Program-made: the position numbers and the translations under genes | Shown: one piece after another, positions 37,590 through 48,140 of the stretch | How positions within the stretch are numbered: the first letter of the stretch is position 1 | How the letters are laid out: every line of letters starts with the position of its first letter | The notes under the pieces: model-generated | The model's input: only the letters and a program-made list of their open reading frames with translations | Databases searched by the model: none | What the model was told of the DNA's origin: nothing | Assembly (NCBI GenBank): GCA_008360955.1 | Contig: LUCM01006580.1 | Coordinates: forward strand, 62,001 to 126,000 | DNA: 64,000 bases | Direction: 5' to 3' | DNA from: Fasciolopsis buskii | Lineage: Eukaryota; Platyhelminthes; Trematoda; Plagiorchiida; Fasciolidae

Positions 37590-38940
37590 GATCCCGCCTA
37601 GCCAAGGGAGAATTCCACCGTGTTAGATCTGAGCATCATACGCACCCGAGCCTCTTCTCTTTACATGGTTCCCAGGTCCAATGGCGGGTGGTGACCCTCT
37701 GGGACTATAGCGAACATAACAGGGTCAACATTCCCGATAGGAACGCGATTCTCCACGTACAAAACCCCATTCCAGGGACTTCAGCCGCATGGATTCGGTA
37801 CTGCATTGCACTTAGGTCCCCGTAGAGGAGATTGACGTACCAAAAACGACGGTGGCCAACCATTTTGAACTGTTCGTGTTCGTGTGAACGCGGTCAAACT
37901 TTTCAAAGTTTTACCCACGAAGTCACCAAGATTTAGCGAGTATGCATATGTACCTGGACAATATCTTAGTAGCAGGCTACTCAGAATAACAACACTCAGC
38001 TCACTTAAGCGCTGTTTTCGATCGCTTTAGCGAACATGGGGTGACGGCTAACGCTTCGAAATGTGAGCTGAGAAAGCCCAGCATCACAATCTTATGGCTT
38101 ATTGTCTCAGCTTCAGGTATAGCTCCAGTGCTGGATAAGGTCACTACTGTTCAGGACCACCCAGAGCCTCGTTCGTTTCGACAATTACGACAGTGTGCCC
38201 GCCTTGTTAACTCCTGTCATCTGTTCATCCTTTATTGCGCGGAAATCACTGCTTCCTTCAGAGACCTCTTATGAGGAGTAAGACTTAAGCTTGGTCTTCC
38301 TGAGGCCGCACGACAGACGTTCACTCCCATTAATGTTGTCAGCGAAGTTGCACTATTCAAACATCCTGACCCCTCAGCATCCATATCTGATAACCGACAC
38401 CTCAGACACTGAACTCGGAGTCCTGCTTCACCAGTACACCGACGATTCTTGAGAGCCATCGGCATTCTTTTCAAAACGATTGCAGCAGTTAGAGTCTAGA
38501 TACAGCACGTTTGGTAGAGATTTGTTAGCTGTTCGTCACTTAAGAGGTGATTCAGAAAGTCGTCCATTAAAGGCGCTCACTGGTCACAAACCACTAGCAT
38601 GCACGTTACATCCAGCCCCTGACCGGTGCACGCCACTTAAACTTTATTTCACAGTTCACTGTGTACACATGTCTCCCGGACGGACAACTTTGACGCTTGT
38701 GTACTTTCTCATGTACAACGGTCCAGTTTGTCTCTGACGCCAAGCAACGACCTCGACCTAATGGCACAGGTGATGGACAATGACATCTACCAATTTCGAC
38801 TGGACAGCTCATGAGGCCTAGCAGCGTATCTTAAGGTCGTCCAAGGCCGATGGAGCCCGGAGCTCATCGCTACCCCGCAGCTCTTGCGTTACACAATCTC
38901 GCCCACCCGGTTGTGGCTACTTCGGTCGAACTAGTGACAG
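37590..38940 (+). mobile_element. Gypsy-type retrotransposon fragment: RT, RNase H, start of integrase
   Basis: Successive frames give SSLYMVPRSNGGW (the SPLHMVPK motif opening the RT), then YLDNILVA, a variant of the YxDDxLV catalytic site with Asn for the second Asp. GVTANASKCELRKPSI and LVNSCHLFILYCAEI follow, matching the thumb and connection. RNase H shows TDTSDTELGVLLHQYTDD, AFFSKRLQQLESRYSTFGRD and LLAV, and LTGHKPLA. ALHNLAHPVVATSVELVT at 38880-38935 is the start of the integrase zinc finger (LHxxxH). The element stops there, exactly where a tRNA-like sequence begins. Frameshifts, stops and the altered catalytic site make it inactive. It is closest in feel to the fluke CsRn1-type Gypsy elements. 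Confidence 0.75.
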
Positions 38941-39012
38941 TTTTGCGTGACCGGCGGATAAAGTCATGGCCTTTGGAAGTGAAGGTCGCGGGTTCGAATC
39001 CTCCCACCACCG
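38941..39012 (+). other. tRNA-like / tRNA-derived SINE head
   Basis: Contains a perfect Pol III B box, GGTTCGAATCC, at about 38992-39002, and complementary ends GACCGG and CCGGTC that could pair as an acceptor stem. The T stem has mismatches and no clear D or anticodon arm forms, so it is not a functional tRNA. It directly follows the truncated Gypsy fragment. Confidence 0.4.
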
Positions 39013-39499
39013 GTCAACTACCCCACTTGGGAGCCCTCTGAAAAATGATTTACACGGTTACTTCATTAATAAAGAAGTAAAGAAACAAAAGGTCAAGCGC
39101 GAAATGCATTAGAGGTCCCGCTCCTATCTCCAATGCCGGAGAGTAGAAGTTGATTGGCATACCAAAGCTCCACTGACTAAGTTTAAAGAGCCCAAAACAC
39201 GGTTGACCACGTGAGACCCCTTCCACGGCCTCACGGCTCATCTGTGTAGACCTAGACTTCCTCATTCGCCGGCCACAGGTCCCTTTTCCTACCTCAGAAA
39301 AAGATGCGGAAACCTTCTTGGCCGGTTAGGTTAGAATATTTGATTACTGGCCACAGGAACACCTGACTAGGGCTTTATAATGTCGAGCGTAAGAGTTTCG
39401 CATGCCATCATACACTAGACTGTAAGCATATTAGGAACAAAATGCTTCTACACCCATAAAAATAAATGAATTGAAGAAAATCACAGTACCCATCCCATG
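39013..39499. other. no supported gene
   Basis: Could include the body or tail of a SINE headed by the tRNA-like sequence, but no second copy was recognised in the window. Confidence 0.35.
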
Positions 39500-40260
39500 T
39501 GGCTTCCTGTGTACGGAAATCGGCCGAAAGATGAGAGCGTCCTTCTCGACGCTTAATCGCACATCGTAAGAAAAGCTATTTCACGGCCTCATGCTCATCT
39601 CTGTTTTGTGATTTTCAATTTTGCGTGAGCCGAGTTGAAACATCAATCTAACAGTTGTTTTAGTTTTCGTCGAAGGGGTTGAGTAACACAGAGATGTCAT
39701 CATCCACATAACGCTTGTATTAGGTAGAGCGGTGTGTGATCGTAGACCTCGAGTCTGGTCCAGTTTCCAAGGCTTTGCATGAGAATGTCAGTCAGTAGCG
39801 GACCCGAGTGGGGATCCATCTGTCTACGCCGGCCTTTTGACGGTAAATTTGATTATGAATTTAAAATTGGACGTTGTTAGTTAACAAAGAACAACCATAG
39901 TTGTGTTCAAGTTGCTATCGGAAGACTTGTCGCTAAAGCCATTGTTTCTGATGGTGGTACAGAGGTAACTTCGATTAGCTCTCCGTGATCGGACACGTTC
40001 GTAAATAAGGGCGGTGAACGTCTAAAGAAAGCATCCTTTGTCTTCATATTTAGTCTTTCACGAATCGATAAGCTCAATGTTTTGAGACGTGTTTTGCTAT
40101 CTTCTGTCTAACGGGTTCCAGTAGACCTTAGCCTAACACAATTTGCCACAGGCATAGGTCGAGCGACATTGCACATGTCGAGAACTGGGCCTCATAGGTA
40201 CCTGCCATTTTATGTAATGTTGGTAGGCCACCCGCAACCTCCCCTACCATCAAGTTGTAA
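39500..40260 (-). mobile_element. Penelope-like element RT relic, copy 1
   Basis: On the - strand the hallmarks of Penelope-like RT appear in order: GLPTLHK at about 40209-40229 (family GLPKxHK), a SLFTNVP-type region near 39990, a DGV..G-PLGP-like stretch, LLTDILMQSL near 39790, and an intact YKRYVDD with YVDD at 39699-39710. After that comes an equivalent of LKFTxExE. Indels break the frame. No GIY-YIG endonuclease was recognised downstream. A second copy lies at 42080-42870 in the opposite orientation. Confidence 0.7.
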
Positions 40261-40327
40261 GCTAGACTCCAATCCTTCCTACTCGTGAAACAACTATGCT
40301 GTAGTGTCAATGACATATCATATATAG

Positions 40328-40440
40328 TATATAGAATGATGTAATGGCATGAGTAAAGCGAAAAATAAATATCGAGCTTTGTTCGGCAACCTGTGTTATT
40401 CAAATCAACTGATGCCTCAGTGGTAATTTTCAACGGATTG
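40328..40440 (+). repeat. short repeat family R5, copy 2
   Basis: Shares GATGTAATGGCATG, GAGCTTTGTTCGGCAAC and CTCAGTGGTAATTTTCA with 43940-44030 and, in part, 23925-23990. Confidence 0.5.
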
Positions 40441-41061
40441 AAATCAAGCCAAGGACCCGGCCTGTAATGAAAGAGCTTATTACGTATAATTAATGTTATT
40501 CCGTACGAAACGGCGCTGGCTAGAGCTCATATTCAGTTTATTGGACGACTGTATAACTGAATCTAATTTCTCCAAAGCAATATTACACATGCTTAAGAAG
40601 AAACCGGATACACCATTACCTAAAACTTCACACTATCATAAAGACAAGTCTTAGAATGAACGTGAAATGCACCAATGGTGCAATCGCACCGCGGAGAGAG
40701 GCGATCAATTTTGTCGACAACTACTTAGTGTGCTAGATGTGCAATTGGGTGAAGGAGGAAAAAACAATCTTCGAGGAATATCTTCAAACGCACACACACG
40801 TAACATAAACACGCTGTGAACCCAGGAACGCCAAGTGGTGATAAAGATTGGAAGGATAAAACCATCCAGTGAGTTTCCGGCCAGATATCTCCCGATCGAT
40901 TGGTTCACAATTTGTCAAACCTCAAGTTAGACATAGACGTTGTTGGAAGTCTCATCCGCTGGGGTCCAAGTTTTTGTTATCCCAAACAGCCAGATGGCAC
41001 AATGGACTTAGAAGTTGGATCCGAAGAATCTCGTTCGCGACATCACTTGTCGAGTTTATCA
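40426..41061 (+). repeat. direct repeat left of the gap
   Basis: Runs from ATTTTCAACGGATTG to the last base before the N run. It aligns along its whole length to 41087-41730, with many one-to-few-base indels. Confidence 0.85.
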
Positions 41062-41086
41062 NNNNNNNNNNNNNNNNNNNNNNNNN
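41062..41086. other. assembly gap, 25 N
   Basis: Twenty-five N in a row. Both sides carry the same sequence (see the flanking direct repeats), so the true gap may be zero or negative. Confidence 0.99.
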
Positions 41087-41730
41087 ATTTTCCAAGGAAT
41101 TGAAAAACAAGCAAGGACCCGGCCGTACTGAAAGAGCTTAATAAAGTATTATTAAGTTCCGTACGAACTGGCGTGGCTAGAAGCTCATATTCAGTTTTTT
41201 ATGGGACGAACTGCATATAACTGAATTAATTTTCCAACAGCAATATTACACTCCACTGTTAATGAAGAAACCGGATACAATTACCAAAAATTCATTCCAA
41301 GACAAGCTCTTTAATGAACCGTGATACATGTGCAATCGCACGCGGGAATAGGAACGAGATTCATTTTTATCTGACATTAACTTATGTGCTCGGACCAATT
41401 GGGTGAGTAGGAAAACAATCTTTCGAGGAATTACGGGTTCAAAATCCATTGCTACAAAAAACAGGTGTACCAGAAGCGCCTCAAAGTGTTGATGAAACGA
41501 TTGGAAGATCAAAACCATCCAGTGAGTTTCCGGCAGAAACCCCGATCGATTTGTTCACAATTTGTTCAAACTTTCAATCAGTTATAGACAAGACGTTGTT
41601 GGAAGTTTTTCCCTGGGGTCCAGTTTTGTTGCCCCAAACAGCCAGAGTGCATCAAATTGGAGCTTAGAAGTTGGATTTCCAGAATCTCCTTGTATCTCTC
41701 TCTAATTTGTCGGTTTATCCCGTCATCACA
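41087..41730 (+). repeat. direct repeat right of the gap
   Basis: Starts ATTTTCCAAGGAATTG and follows 40426-41061 to its end, then continues into unique sequence. Differences are mostly short indels. Confidence 0.85.
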
Positions 41731-42079
41731 AATCGGAAATGCAAGCATTTAAAGTCAGACTTTGCGTGAAACACTTGCTATCCAATATCATGGCGCCTAG
41801 GAACAATAAAACGATGCGGTTATGGTAAAACCAGAACATAAGAGAGCGTTAAGAAAACTGCGGGAATAATCCGGACATTCATTTTTATCAAGACCAGATT
41901 CAAGAGCGCAGGCTATAGTTCTCCTGAAACAAGGTCTGACTATGTAACAAAAATGCGAAGACATTCTGAATAAGCAAATTAAATTGCAAAAATGCGCGAA
42001 GGACGAATAGAAAAGACGCAATTCAGATAGTAAAAATCGTTGGTCTAGTATCTTGAGAGATAGACAAGAGATATCATAG

Positions 42080-42870
42080 ATTCAGACGACATAGTCAAAC
42101 AAATTCGCGCCTGCGGGAACTCTATTCCCGAGACTTGTCGGCCTACTCATTACATAAAATGGCGAGTACCTAGTGAGGGCACATGTTTCTCGACGATGTT
42201 GCAAATTCGCTCGTACCATGCTGTGGGCAAAATGTGTTAGGCTAAGGTCTACTGGAACCCGTTAGACAGAAAGGTAGCAAAACACAGTCTCAAAGACATT
42301 GAGCTTATCGATTCGTGAAAGACTAAATTATGAAGACCAAAGGATGCTTTCTTTTAGACGTTCACCGCCCTTTTTACGAACGTTCCGATCACGGAGACAA
42401 TCGAAGTTACCTCTGTACCACATCGAAACAATGGCTTAGCGACAAGTCTTCCGAATAGCAGAAACTTGAAACAACTATTGTTCTCTTTTTAACTACAACG
42501 TCCATTTTAAATTCAATAATCAAATCTACCGTCCAACAAGGACGGCGTTAGCAGATGGATCCCCACTCGGTCCGCATACTAACTGACATTCTCATGCAAA
42601 GCCTGGAACTTAGACCACTCGAGTCGTCGATCACACACCGCTCTACCTAATACAAGCGATTATGTGGATGATGACCATCTTCTGTGTTACTCAACCCCTC
42701 GACGAAAACTAAAACAAACTTTAGATTGATGTTTCAACTCGGCTCACGCAAAATTGAAATTCACAAAACAGAGATGAGCATGAGCCGTGAAAATAGCTTT
42801 TCTTACGATGTGCGCTAAGCGTCGAGAAGACGCCTCATCTTCGGTCGATTTCGTACACAGGAAGCCACAG
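42080..42870 (+). mobile_element. Penelope-like element RT relic, copy 2 (head to head with copy 1)
   Basis: On + the frames give IRACGNSIP (family CGSxIPRLYGLPK), RSYHAVGK, DRKVAKHSLKD, LFTNVPITETIEVTS, NKDGV with a PLGP-like stretch, and a YVDD at 42661-42672 that sits one base out of frame with the preceding TACAAGCG. It is the inverted counterpart of 39500-40260, with scattered indels. The relative orientation is divergent: the RT 5' ends face each other across the gap. Confidence 0.7.
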
Positions 42871-43939
42871 TGGAATGGAGCAATACATCAACTCCACAGC
42901 TTTGTACCTTTTAATGTTTGATGAGGGACTATAATTTACGATGTATGATTGCAGGGACAAAAAGAATATGCACAGGAGTATACTCTTGAAGCTTGAAACT
43001 GCAGACGGTTCAGAGGAGTGATTCACTGAAAAATGGGTTTCCCAATGTAAAGAGCATATAACGTAGTCTGTCCTCACGTGCTTGTTGCTGCTCAGAATGT
43101 TAATATATACGTTGGAAGTCCTAGGTGGATAAAGAGGCTATATCATGTACATCTGTGATACTCTCTCACAGATTATAGTGTCTGACCAGATCGGCTGCTC
43201 CTTTACCGGTCGCCAGTTAGTGTGCTGACGCTCTGGCTGTCGTACATAGCGCAAGCCGATAGATCTGATTCGATTGTGTATAGAATCACCCTCGTCTCTT
43301 TCTTCATTACACATTTCCGAATCGCTCGCTGTTCATATGGTGAAACGACACTACGCTCCTAGCATTCTGCAAGGCTCGTTTTGTATCTATTTCTTTCACA
43401 TCTTCTGTGGGAACAATGCACATCGCGTCGCACGATCAGGCGCCTTGTCTGAACTATCCATCCCATGACCGTGTGACACTGTACTCTCAGTACCCCGCCG
43501 GCTCTGACGGCTAGCCTCGTGTTATCGATGCATAAGTGATCGCTCACGAGTACTTAATTGCGCCAGTCTTTTCACATTCTAGCAGAGCGTATAGATCACA
43601 ACCACACCGTGAATGTGAGGTAGATCTTGTTGCATGTGGCTGTGCAAGTAATAAGTCAGAGGTCAAACAATCCAGGTTTGGCAGTGCCGCTCTTTGAGCA
43701 CTGCGAACAGCTGTCGCAATCCGTTTCATACAATTCACCCCACTGTGCTTCTCAACAAACAATTTTGTGGTTGCGCATTCAACTCCCTTGCCCACCCTGT
43801 CTCAATTACAACTAGACAACAAAACAAATTAAACATCACCACTAGCGCATTCATATTCTTCACCACCACATATTTTAAATGACTATCCAATCTTCCTATA
43901 GTGGAAAATAATTTATGTCAAGATATATATATAATAGTA
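42871..43939. other. no supported gene
   Basis: May include the 3' part of the Penelope-like copy, but no GIY-YIG motif was recognised. Open frames are short and unrecognised. Confidence 0.4.
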
Positions 43940-44030
43940 TTTAGTGATGTAATGGCATGGAGTACGAATCACTGAAAACGAGCTTGTTCGCCAACTTGTT
44001 TTCTCAATGTGCTCAGTGGTAATTTTCAAA
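43940..44030 (+). repeat. short repeat family R5, copy 3
   Basis: Contains GATGTAATGGCATGGAGTAC, GAGCTTGTTCGCCAACTTGT and CTCAGTGGTAATTTTCA, shared with copies 1 and 2. Confidence 0.55.
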
Positions 44031-47000
44031 GAAAATAATGATTACCAGGAAAGATTTCATCGGCAGCGAAAAGCCGCTCTTCGAACCGGGGCTAACCCGC
44101 TTTGGAACGAAGTGTTACCGTTGGCCCATGGATACCTATGGACAACCAGTATTGTGAAGATGGAGAATAAAAGAGCCGCCGTGTGGAGAACTCTACGAAA
44201 CGTTCCCTTTCCTCTTAACTTCTGTTTTTATCCATTATCTTGGACCCAATGGTACGTCGTCTGCATGCAGATGTGTACAACTCATACACACTTCGTCAGG
44301 GGGCCGAAATTTTCTATCAACAAAGTGCAAATCGCCATTTAACTAACTCACAGGGAGGCGCTTTACTGACACCAACCCATGACAGGTTCGCATATCCCAG
44401 ATTAGCCAAGATGCGTGTCCATCACATCTACATTTACTAATAACGTACTACCCACCCTTCACATCAGTTCGTCAACCACTCAGCCATCGACAAGTCCTTG
44501 TTCAACTCAGTCAGCCACACTGATCCATCACAATCGACGATCGAAAGCATTGGTATACGTGATCATGTAGTGAGTTCTAGGTTTCTGACCTAAGCCCAAT
44601 CTTTTCCGTGCTTGTTTATTCTTACCGTTTTAAATTGGGAACTGGACGGTCGACGAGCCACCAGCCGAGGACAATCCAAAAGTTGGCGCGCCGACATGAC
44701 AAATTGGCGACGGAAAAACCTCCGAATAAGAAACGGCGATTTCTGCAAAGGAAATAGTCAGCAGGCCCAATTCAAATCAACCCAACTAAAAGTGATGTGG
44801 CAATCCGGTTTGTATTTTCATGATTCGCTCCTCGACAGTAAACAATGGACGCCAACGGACGTCATCGTGCTAGTGTTTGTGGATTTCCATATGGTCCAGA
44901 ATTGGGAGTGAAAAAACCTGCTTGGATCCTTCTAAGGCCGATGACCTATGAAAGGGGCAAATTTTGCTGTGCAAATGGATACAAAGGAGCACGAGAGGTA
45001 CATTAATACAGTCCTACCCCAAAACACTCGTGAACCCAAATTTTACGACATCACACACGACTTTTCTTCATTTTATTAGCTTTGCTGTCGTCTTTCGAAA
45101 CCCTATTTGCGCGTCATACATGTCTGGCCTTTGCCGGTTTCTAGCGCTTATCTGATGGATTTCTCTATAAGTCAGTCATAATCATGCTAGTGACGAATTC
45201 CTGCTCTTTAATTTGCTTGACTGAACAACCTGGTTGGCGCGTTTCCTTTCTCTGATTGGCTTAGAATCCACTTAATGCCTCCTGCAAGAAAGTCTATTAA
45301 TTTGAGCACGTTTATATTCTTTCTCAATCTAAGTGACTGTACAGTGACGGTGCAACACCAGTACCACCGTCTGGTTATTGCATTGGTCTACGACTGTACT
45401 GCCCCCATCGGCTAGACCGTTCCCACTCAACTTTGTTGACTTGTTTCTTCCCAGGTATCTGTGGTAGTTATTTGTCTAACCGAGATTCGCGATTAACGAC
45501 ACCATAAAATTTGTTCTACGTTCTCGTCATTCCTACAGGAAGCCGACACAAGTATCTTGTCGGGTTAACAGTTTATGTCACTGGCGTAGATACTACCACA
45601 GTTAGTCAGCTAAGTTTCGAATTCACGATCAGGTCTAGTTGCTCGCCCATCTGCAACTGTCCTAAATGTCAGTTCGGTCACCGTCTGCAGTTAGCCAGTC
45701 TAGAGGTCATTGGCCTTCAGTCTATCTTTTCTGCATATCGACTCAAGGAAATTTTGACTGTTCGTATGAACAGCAAAATGCAACAGTCGTGGATCGTGCG
45801 TTTTAGACCTTACCGCAGCGCTTGCAGCATGGACGCACATCTAGTTTATTGAGAGCCGTTTTCCAGCTTGACATACGGTGATGAAAAGTTAGATAACCCA
45901 CTGCATCGTCCAATATCGGTTGTGTTGAAAATAGCCCCGCGGTGCGATGAGCACAGCACGGAATTTGTCAGAGGATTGTTTCCAACATGGCGTGCTCCAG
46001 CACGGGGCACTACGAGAAAGCAAAAAGCAAACGTACGCATCGAAAAGGTGACTGGGAATTAAACCCAGCAGAGCCCGTGGTATGTTTCAATTACGGATGG
46101 CAATGCGATTGTGAACAACAGTCAATGAGGTGGAAAAAGGCGAATGCAAAATTTGTACATCTCACAGGATAGGTGAGTAAATAGATACACAAAGACAAGG
46201 CCAGTGACCACAGGTCAGGCAATATATTAGACGAAATGAATCGAAAATTTCGTATGTGCGTGTGTAAACTGTGTTCGCATAACACAGACCACTTCTTCCT
46301 CCGGAAAATCAAAGTATATGACCCAAACCCGCAGCTTGAGCGATTGTCGCACTTAGACATATGTATTCGGAGTCGGTCGTGTCGACCGAGAGGACGGTTG
46401 GGTTAGTGGCCTCAGCACCCATTGTTTGATCCTGCATAGCTGAATTTTCTGTGTGGCGTGCGGAAGCGGAACCGTTGCTTGTTTTCATAAACTCACTAAG
46501 TGCATGTTTGAAGCTGGATACATTCTGGGTAAACCTGAAAAATTAAAACAGTGGAGTACGAGCACAATGACAACAACAAGAAACAGAAAGAAAGCGGTGA
46601 ATCATAAAAGCCACAAAAGGGTTTCCCATTCTTTTTAGGATGTGATATTTTCAAGTTCTCCAAGTAAACCTTACTTGGACTCAGGAGATTTTTTCCATGA
46701 TAAAACTTCGCTATCTTTCTAAAAAGGAACGGGAACAATTCGCTCGTTTTGTAACTTTGGTGTTTCCTAGAGGACCGACCTCTCGGATATGTTTCGTTTC
46801 TGACGACGGAGTGATATCAGCCAGAATTTCTCCTTTAGGCATTGTTGGCATATTCATCACAGAACTGGGTCGATTCAGCTGACACATCAAATGCACTACC
46901 TGTCCATAAAAGTGACTGTGAGACATATCGAACTTATTGATCACCCCATTAAACCCAAATAGTACAGCTCTGACGTCAACTCTTTATTCTGGTATAGGGA

Positions 47001-47369
47001 GCCGTAACTTGACCATCAGATGGCTTCACTCCATCCAGAATGCACAAGCTGCACATAGTTGGGCAGAAGAATGCGAGTTACGAGTGAAAATGTTTAAACA
47101 CCTGATTATTATACATGTTGACAAACTCACGGTTCTTCGCAGATAAGCTACAGAATTCTCCACTTATTTTCAAGCAGCACGACTAGACATGGACAAACGC
47201 AATGTGAGCAATCGTCCCTTGAAAATTTAAAAGTTGAAGCCATATCATCACTGGTCGCATAGATGCCGGACCGCAATGCGTAATGGACCAGGGCATCATT
47301 AGGCATAACTTACTGAGATTTTGTCTTCCCGGAAGGGCTTTTCTATGATTCCTAAAGCAGTGGAAGGGG
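44031..47369. other. no supported gene; expected site of the last XPO7 exon
   Basis: Open frames up to 113 codons (45511-45852 +) and 111 codons (44007-44342 +) match nothing known. If XPO7 continues past its recognised fifth exon, its final short exon should be on the - strand in this region or just right of it, but I could not identify it. Confidence 0.4.
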
Positions 47370-47570
47370 CATGCTCTATAGTCACTAGGGCCCACTGCAC
47401 GGGCAAAGGGGGACCAGCAACCAAGACCCTAAAACTTGGGGTGACACAGGACCAAATAAGGCCTCATTAGGCCAAGTATGGAACGAGTCGGGTGGCAACA
47501 GGTTGTGGTCTACCACCAAATGACCTGCAGACCTGTAATTCGAAACCCCGACCCTTTCAGTAACCGACGC
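47370..47570 (+). repeat. interspersed repeat family R4
   Basis: Contains CACTAGGGCCCACTGCACGG, GGGGACCAGCAACC and GACCCTAAAAC, shared with 50268-50400 and 55530-55650, and inverted at 18620-18750. Confidence 0.5.
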
Positions 47571-48012
47571 TTAATCCATTAACAGCGCAGTGGAACTATT
47601 GGGTACACCCATCCCAATGAGCTCACATGGAAGCATACCACGAAGATTACCCCTTACAATTGATTTGGCTCATACGAGAAAGACGAAGAGTTAGCCTCAC
47701 CGTAGGGTGGACTTAGGGGGCCAATGACGAACTGCCGGGAGTTATTTCGCCCTGAAAAAAAGGAATAGACATTTGCGCTTCTTGTAAATTTTTGAGGAAA
47801 CATTATGGGAAAAGTATCGAAAAACGCACTGTGGTTATCAAGCCGGTGATCGTACGTTGTTCCAACGATTTCTCCCAACGTTTTTTTTCGTTTTCAGCCA
47901 ATAGGCAGACCGCTGCTTCAAATTTTCAATCAAAATGATAGGTTTCGATACGGAAGATAGAAAGACAAGTACCAAAGGACAGTATCAAATTCGAATGTGA
48001 GGATGGGCTTAC

Positions 48013-48140
48013 TTATCCCGATCTTTTCCAATGAGACTGAATTCCACTTCATCCATGAGCTTGTCAAACAATTTGGTCATTGTTTCTTGTCGATCGGCTG
48101 GCATACTGGCGATCACTTGATTACGAAGTTCTATGTAGTA
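48013..48140 (-). CDS. XPO7: XPO7 exon e (last one recognised)
   Basis: Acceptor TTCGACAATCCATCCAG. Encodes YYIELRNQVIASMPADRQET, LFDKLMDEVEFSLIGKDRD; human has [38 protein letters not shown]. The frame meets TAA right after DK, but AA|GTAAGC at the same spot is a good donor in phase 2. I prefer splicing, since the family continues for about 30 residues; a natural stop here cannot be excluded. Confidence 0.88.

Noticed and set aside
45511..45852. 113-codon + frame
   Set aside because: Cys pairs (CSPICNCPKC) looked like a zinc knuckle at first, but spacing fits no known finger and nothing around supports it.
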